Assembly: GCA_021527695.1 (NCBI GenBank)
Contig: JAKFAO010000006.1
Coordinates: 682,001 to 746,000, forward strand
Length of the DNA stretch: 64,000 bases
Direction of reading: 5' to 3'
Source: Naematelia aurantialba
Taxonomy: Eukaryota > Basidiomycota > Tremellomycetes > Tremellales > Naemateliaceae
Part shown: piece by piece, positions 58,083 to 64,000 of the stretch
Numbering within the stretch: the stretch's first letter is position 1
Layout: each line of letters begins with the position of its first letter
Position numbers and translations under genes: made by a program
Notes under the pieces: generated by a model
The model's database searches: none
What the model saw: the letters and a program-made list of their open reading frames with translations, nothing else
Told to the model about the DNA's origin: nothing

Positions 58083-58623
58083 ACAGACTCATCGGCTGGG
58101 ACGGTGGTCATCGGGTGGTAGAGAATCATCCGCTGGTACGGTGATTCTGGGCTGGTAGAGAATCATCCGCTGGTACGGTGATCCTCGGCTGGCGCAGAGG
58201 GCTTTGGCCCGTAGTGCCCTTGGTGACTTATAAATAGTGTTTGGCTCGCACGGAGGTTGCGGCTGGTAACGATACCGCCGAGCGAGATCGATACCAGCCG
58301 TCTTCCGTCGCCGTACTAGAGCTGTAGCTTTATAAAGACTGTTATATCTGGCATGATACAGATCCATCTCCCAAATGTGGCCACTGCTGCAATCGCCGAG
58401 CATTTCCTCGTCTGTCCTCATCCGTGATTGCCAGACCTCAGTCCTCGTCCGTGATTGTCAAGCCTCGTCAGACCTCGTCCATGATCGTCTCATCAGTCCT
58501 CGTCCCTGATTGCCATACCCCATTCGTTCGTCGCCGTCAGTCGTCCATGATGGTCAGAATCATCCATGACCATCCTCATCGCCTTGCATGACTCGGTCCT
58601 AGTTGCTACATTTGCTTCTGGTG
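58083..58623. other. Convergent intergenic region with repeats
   Basis: 541 bp between the ferric reductase and WEE1 stop codons. It contains the 37-bp tandem repeat described separately and, at about 58430-58530, three or four degenerate copies of CCTCGTCCGTGATTG. No gene seen. Confidence 0.5.
58116..58189 (+). repeat. Two 37-bp tandem repeats in the ferric reductase 3' region
   Basis: Units at 58116-58152 and 58153-58189 share TGGTAGAGAATCATCCGCTG and GTACGGTGAT, with about three differences. A degenerate third copy precedes them. They begin 34 bp after the stop codon, so they are probably in the 3' UTR. Confidence 0.9.
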
Positions 58624-61600
58624 TTATGCTTCTTCCCCCATCATTCCACTTAAGAACCCCTCACCCTCCTCCGCCAGCGCCGCTCCCGCTCTGCCATCCT
58701 TCATCGCCCTCGTCACCCTCTGGACGACCCCCAGATTCCCCACCTCGCGAAGAGTCAATCGCGCCTCTGGAATCCGCCTCATCATCCCTCGTATAGTCTG
58801 TACCAGTATTTGGCTGAGCTCCGGCAGCTCGCCGCTCCCGTCCCCATCTGATTTTCCGCTCATAGCCGCCTTGTCCTCCTTCGCCGCCTTCGCTGCCTCC
58901 TTGGCCTTTGTGGCATGTCGTAATGTATGGTGTTCGTCGAGGTCAGAAAAGTCATCGTTCCGTAGTTTAATCCACGCAGCGCCGTTGCTCGGTAGGACCA
59001 CATTCATCACGCCCTCGAGAAGCAGAATGCCAAGCCTGTCGAGGATAATCAGCTTCGTCGCTACATTGGGGCAAAAGCGCGACAAATAAATCAGCCAGAA
59101 AGCTAGACTCACGAAAACACATCGGCTTCCCTGCCCACATTGCCCTCTAAAGCTTCGGGAGCAAGATACTCTCTGTCACCTTCTATCTCGCGATCGATGA
59201 TCGGACTCGGCACCAGTTGTGCCGATCCGTCCCACACGAATGCTCCATCCTCCACACTCTGTGGTAGAGCAGGACTCAGGCCGCCAACTTGACCAGCATC
59301 ATCAATGGTCGTCGACATGCCAAAATCGGCGACCTTGAGGTGGCCTTCACTTGTGATCAAGATATTAGAAGGTTTGATGTCCAGGTGGAGAAAGCCGGAA
59401 TCGTGGACGTGCTCAATGGCAGAAGAGAGCTCCGCCAAGGTCTTCCATGCTCTGGCTTCGCCGAGGCCGCCGAGGTCACCCATAATCAGAAGGTAACGAG
59501 CGAGATCCCCGCACGGAACGAGTTCAGTGCGGATGTACAATCGACCTCTCGCCTCCCAGGAGTCGTGGAAAGTGACGATGCCAGCGTGCGGCCGTAAAGA
59601 AAGGGACCGAAGTATGGATACCTCTTCCAGTTGACGCAGTCTATATAGGTCAGAAAATCGAACAACCGTTGTCTGAATGTCCTCACCTATTCTTCGAGCC
59701 GGCATACGGCTTCCCAGCCTTAACCGCAAACAATTTGCCGGAGGATTTCTCCTGTGCTTTCCATACTTGAGAGAACTCGCCGCTTCCCAATGAGGAGACG
59801 AGTAAGAAATCTCGCTCCAATCTACCAGCTGGCGCAATCCCAGAATGCAGGGTATGTAAAGAAGCAGCTTGGGCGGGTGTCTTGGAGTGTGCTTTGAAAT
59901 CGGCAGCAAGCATCGGGTTCGATAAACGGACGACCGGTCCTCGGCGCAGAGTCGCGACCTTGGGGTTGATAGTGGAGGTCACAGGGTCCTCTGTAGGGCC
60001 GGGAGTATCAACTGAGGTTTGCCGCTTAAGCGGTCCGGAGCTGGCAGCGAAGGGGTACTGGACAGCGTCGGGTCTCTGGGGACTCGGAGTGTTGATGCTG
60101 GAGGTGAAAGGAGCCATTCGCATACCCGGCTTAGTAGGTGTGATGGGACTCGTAGGCACCAACGTTCCACTGTTCTCGGAGAGGGAACCGCTTGAGGCTG
60201 AGGCAAACATTTGACTACATTTGCGTCGGAGTCCGCGAGCTTTCTGAGCGGCCTTCACGTAGGTCACGCTTGCTTCGCTTCCCGGTATAAGCTCCTGGAG
60301 TGCTGGTTGTCTAAGAGAGCTGGACGGCTTGACAGGGCAGGTTAGGCTGTCCCTAGAGTCCTTAAGCTTGTCGCCGAAGGTTGGCAGCTCGACGCTGGCA
60401 AGACAAGACCTTTTCTTGACGAGCCCAGTCGAAGCAAAAGCAGCTGGGCTGGGCTTCACGTCGGCGAGCAAGTGCACCGGCGTATGGACTCCGACGTCGG
60501 GGCTCAGGCAGCCTGTACTGTGACAAGTTTTCGGCTCGGTGATGCCCCGGCGCAAGAGGGGGCGTGCTTGACTTTTGTTCAGGCTTGATGAGCGACCGGA
60601 AGGAGGTATGAGCCCTGCATTACTTTTGCGGCGGACGATGGGTGCCGTTGGTCGAGGCGGTTTACTGATTGTAGGATGCCCAGAGTCAGACGCTCGTAGC
60701 GAAGCAAAGCGGGACGGCGAGTTGTCCACCTCTGTGCTAGAGTCACTCGACAACGAAGTTCCAGCAGAGAACGGCTTTGTCCCTAGTGAAACGGAGAATG
60801 ACCGGGTGCTGGTGCAGCTGATTCCAAGTCCGACTCCATCGACTGCTAAAGCGGTGGCAGAGGCGTCGCTCACGGTGCGCGACTTCGTGCTGCGAGCTTT
60901 TCGAGACGCCCGCAGAAGAGTGATGGACATCTCCGACATGTCTTCGGTATCCGTTGCAACAGCGTCCTCGCCATCAAGCTCGTGTCCAGGAGATCTTCTG
61001 GGCTCCCGCTGCCGCACTGCGGACTTCGCTGAGGAAAGCATTTTAGGTAGCAGTCCAGACAGTGGTGACCTCTTCGGCTTTAGAGGTGAAGCAGACGAGT
61101 CGTCTGGAGACAGGTCCACTTGTGGGGACCTCGAGCGAAGCAGTCGCCGCAAGGGAGTCGCCGTGTGTGGTGTCGATGTCGTTCGCGCGGAAATTGGTGA
61201 TCCGGCCGATGCGATCTTGGAGGCTTTGATTGACATGTGCAAAGCGTCCTCGGTAAGATGGCCCACAGCAAAGAGCTGGCGACTCGGAGTTGCAGGATTC
61301 GTGTCATCCTCAAATGCCTCTAGGCAGGGGTCACTCCAGACCGTCACGATGTGAGGCCGTTGCAAATCGCCCGAGTTGCGGTTGAGACTGGACAAAGATG
61401 CTGTGCTGGTACCACTGCCGCTGAACTCGTCGATTGATGAGCTAGATCCAAAAGTTTCCCGTCTGGGCCCCATAGAGAGGCCCTCCTCGTCGGATTCGCT
61501 GGTCGGTAAACGTTCTTCCACCATCCACTCCCTACTTTCCAGCCAGTCTAAGTTTTGATCGACGAGATCACCCAAGCCTATGTTTGCTGTCCGCGGCCGC

Positions 61601-62328
61601 TTGGGAGACATAGATTGATATGCGTATCGTCCTCGATCCGTCTTGCTGTTGAATGGACTGCCAAGGAAAGAGGCAGTATGGGGAAGGGGTGCCGTCGACA
61701 CGCCTGATGGATAAGGCATTTTTTCTGCAGTATACCCATCCTCGGCTCGAGGCAGATAGCTCGGCAGACGTCGAGGGGTAAACAAGAGGTCTTGCACCGA
61801 GGGTCGCTCGAGCTGGGAAGGCGGAGACGAGTGATGTCCAAGCGAAATGGGGGACTGGTGGGAAAACATCGGGGATGTCTGAGAAGACTGGGAAAGTGAA
61901 AAGTGGGAGAGAGTCTGAGAAAGCTGCGCCAACTCAGTGAATGGCGCATGGCAAGCATTTTCGGGGATGAATCGCAAAGACGCGGTACGCACCAAGGGAA
62001 CCGACATTTCCCGCCTCCGCCTCGGCAAGCCCCATTGAGCTCGCCCCGTCAGATCATCGGTCATCCTCGCTGTGCCCTTCAAAGATATGTGTTCGTTTCT
62101 TTCTTTGTCTTCGGCAGAATAGTCTCTCCCACTACTATCCCAACGACTGTGCGGACGGATGTGACACGGTATAGACGAAGGTGAAGTTACAGTCGGAGTC
62201 GGAGAAGGCGTTTGGCGAGCTCTTTTAGGAGACCGTGGACATCCCGAGGTGTGACTGATTCCTGGACTAGGAGACTGTTGAGAGTGAACTACCCTCGGTC
62301 GAGATGGTCCTGCTGTCGAGACCAACAT
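58624..62328 (-). CDS. WEE1: WEE1/SWE1 mitotic inhibitor kinase
   Basis: Three exons (59687-62328, 59113-59640, 58624-59035) give 1193 aa. The kinase domain begins at about 841: glycine loop LGSGEFSQVWKA, FAVKAGKPYAGSKNR (the Wee1 KPY.G signature), catalytic HLDIKPSNIL (966-975), DFG (986-988) and EGDREYLAPEAL (1034-1045), diagnostic for Wee1. Wee1 phosphorylates the inhibitory tyrosine of Cdk1 and delays mitosis, linked in fungi to morphogenesis. The N-terminal 840 residues are Ser/Pro-rich with many SP/TP sites, as expected for CDK feedback and degradation control. The start is the first in-frame ATG; the frame stays open upstream without an ATG, so an upstream coding exon is possible. Confidence 0.93.
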
Positions 62329-62669
62329 TACTTGACGGCGCTGCAGAGGACGAGCGCTAAGCCTGGCAGCACCTTTGCTCCTGTCCAGGATGATAGCGTG
62401 ACTGCAAGTGTAGAGTACGCCTGTTCGGATACCAGCAGAGAGCTTTGTTGGACGAGGGAAGAAGATGAAAGTAGGCGGTTGACAGTGAAAGAGATGACGT
62501 GCCTGCTTTCTTTGGGCAGTAAACAAATGGCCACCTCAAATCAGCGCGCCTATCAGTGAGTCACCCGCAGAGTTATAGGCCTGCATCACTACAGTGCGCC
62601 TACTCTCTCTGACCCCCTGTTTCTCGTGAAACCTCCATAGTATGCATATGCGACCTCGATACTACCACT
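62329..62669 (-). promoter_or_regulatory. Upstream region of WEE1
   Basis: 341 bp to the stop of the next minus-strand gene. No cell-cycle element was recognised. Confidence 0.35.
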
Positions 62670-64000
62670 TCAATCCAAGTTATTCAACGAATAGCGAGTG
62701 ATACTCTGCAGAAGCGATTCATCCCTAAGGGTCGGGTTGAGAAAATGATCCCAGAGCTCAGACGCTGCAGCCTCTGCTGCGTTGGCCTCTGTCAAATGTC
62801 TGAACTTTGGGTTTTTCAGAAAGCTCTTGGTGCCCGCCCGTATGACCTCGATGAGTTTGCTGAATTCCGCACCTTCTCGGTTCATGGCACTCAGCGCCGC
62901 ACCTTTGTCTCGACGGTGCATCTCGTCAAATGAGCAATCGAGAATTTTGTACAAATGATCGAGGCTCGACGATTTCCCAGTCTTGTGATTCACGTCTGAC
63001 CCCTCGTTGGTGGGATTGCTGAGGTAGTCTCCATCCAATGCTAGGCGGAGCAACGCTCTGCCGTGCTCTTGCGAATTCGGCGGGTGCCCCCGAGAACCAT
63101 TGGCGAACCATGTAGTGGGTTCTGATCGAGTCAGTCAGCAGGCAGTCTCGTTGGTATCAACCGAGATTCACCTGTTGGCATGAGCTGGGCGACCAAGCGC
63201 AATCCGAATTCCATGGCCTTGATTTCCGACTCTATCTGCTCACGACATTGAGCGTCAGTCTCCGCCGCCATTTCTTCGCCAAAAACCAGCTCCCAGCTCT
63301 CGTCAGTGAGGGGACAGGAGAATAGGGACTGGGATGTGCGCATCACGGAGCTCGTACGAGTATCTAGGTCTGTGGACATCTCGATTTCACTATCGACCGG
63401 GGCGGGTGTTAGAGTGACACAGTGTACACCCAAACAATATCCCCCTGGAGAATATGGTCAGACGAGCTTCCTTGATCCTTTCTTGCGTAAGTCCTATCTA
63501 CAGTCGTCACTATTTCAGCTCTCGCTTTGGGAAAGAAGCAATCGATGATCCATGGCCGGTGAAGAGCCGTAAGTGACAAAAGTGACACATCCCTTGTTGT
63601 AGAGCGACGGGCTCACCTTTCAGCCTCTCGGATGTGCGAATCTTTGCGAAGTAACGCAAAGGTCCTGTGCTGCTATTCTGGGCCTGGACTCGTTGTCCTA
63701 AGAGTTGGCATGAATTCCCACCCATGTGGACGGCGGCCGTATTTGTACCCCCAATGTTACCAATGTGTGCAGTACAGACGAGGCCTTCTTGAAACTACAC
63801 AGCAGATGTATGCCCTCGACAGTTCAGATCCGCTGGTGATGCGTTGAGGGGGTTCCTGCCGAGGGGGAGGGAGGGTGGTGGCGAATAGCAGGCACAAGGA
63901 AACATATGGTCGGCAGTGATCTATCCAGTGTTCTACGAGCCTTCTGAGTAAGATTCGCGGCTCTGCATCTCCATGTATATGCATCACTCTCCTCAAATCG
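62670..64000 (-). CDS. 3' part of an unrecognised gene (partial, runs off right edge)
   Basis: Exons 62670-63121 and 63172-63444 join in phase, and an upstream exon starting at 63617 (donor after SERLKG) also fits across a 172-nt intron; its 5' limit near 63800 is unclear. The encoded end includes GPLRYFAKIRTSERLKG, LFSCPLTDESWELVFGEEM, EIKAMEFGLRLVAQLMPT and SLDHLYKILDCSFDEMHR. The alternating helical pattern resembles the C-terminal regulatory region of fungal-specific transcription factors, but no zinc cluster is visible in the window, so the family is unassigned. Confidence 0.5.

Noticed and set aside
63757..63996. Minus-strand Cys-containing segment considered as a Zn2Cys6 cluster
   Set aside because: The cysteine spacing does not fit C-x2-C-x6-C and the frame ends in a stop soon after, so a zinc cluster cannot be claimed.

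Overview
The window is nuclear DNA from a GC-rich basidiomycete fungus, most likely a Tremellomycete (Cryptococcus/Kwoniella/trichosporonoid relatives). The grounds are many short spliceosomal introns with consistent phases, split donors and acceptors, long Ser/Pro-rich disordered proteins, and a typical Dikarya gene set. The genus call is an inference. No tRNA, rRNA, CRISPR, transposon or viral element was recognised. I built the gene models by joining exons by hand and checking reading phase at every junction, so the intron coordinates are proposals that RNA reads could confirm.

Left third (1-23 kb): the start of a minus-strand gene runs off the left edge. Then come a secreted AA11/CEL1-like copper monooxygenase (LPMO), ADE12 (adenylosuccinate synthase) divergent from a 1346-aa PH-domain/coiled-coil protein, and a Pro/Ser-rich mitochondrial-type protein with an RnpA-like C-terminal motif. 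These are followed by the 2-Cys peroxiredoxin TSA1 with a probable extra NLS-like exon, GET1 (tail-anchored protein insertion) divergent from DSN1/MIS13 (kinetochore), and an RBM42-type RNA-binding protein.

Middle (23-45 kb): a seven-span membrane protein with a long basic tail, a TMA17-like proteasome-assembly chaperone, and a 751-aa Ser/Pro-rich protein that looks like a regulator and is preceded by about 4.9 kb without any supportable gene. Next are a calcium-regulated external NADH dehydrogenase with two EF hands (NDE1), a 14-span-type MFS exporter, the CFIm25/NUDT21 mRNA 3'-end factor, and a membrane-anchored M24 metallopeptidase.

Right third (45-64 kb): a doubtful small gene, a disordered 838-aa protein, a 1401-aa protein whose frame is joined by a GC-AG intron, a ferric reductase carrying an approximately 500-aa disordered insertion in its NADPH domain, a WEE1/SWE1 kinase, and the 3' part of an unrecognised gene.

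The genes do not form a pathway cluster; this is ordinary housekeeping euchromatin. The most interesting points are the RnpA-like motif in a mitochondrial-type protein, the alternative TSA1 tail, the ferric reductase insertion, two non-canonical GC-AG introns, repeated use of micro-exons, and minisatellites inside introns and intergenic spacers.
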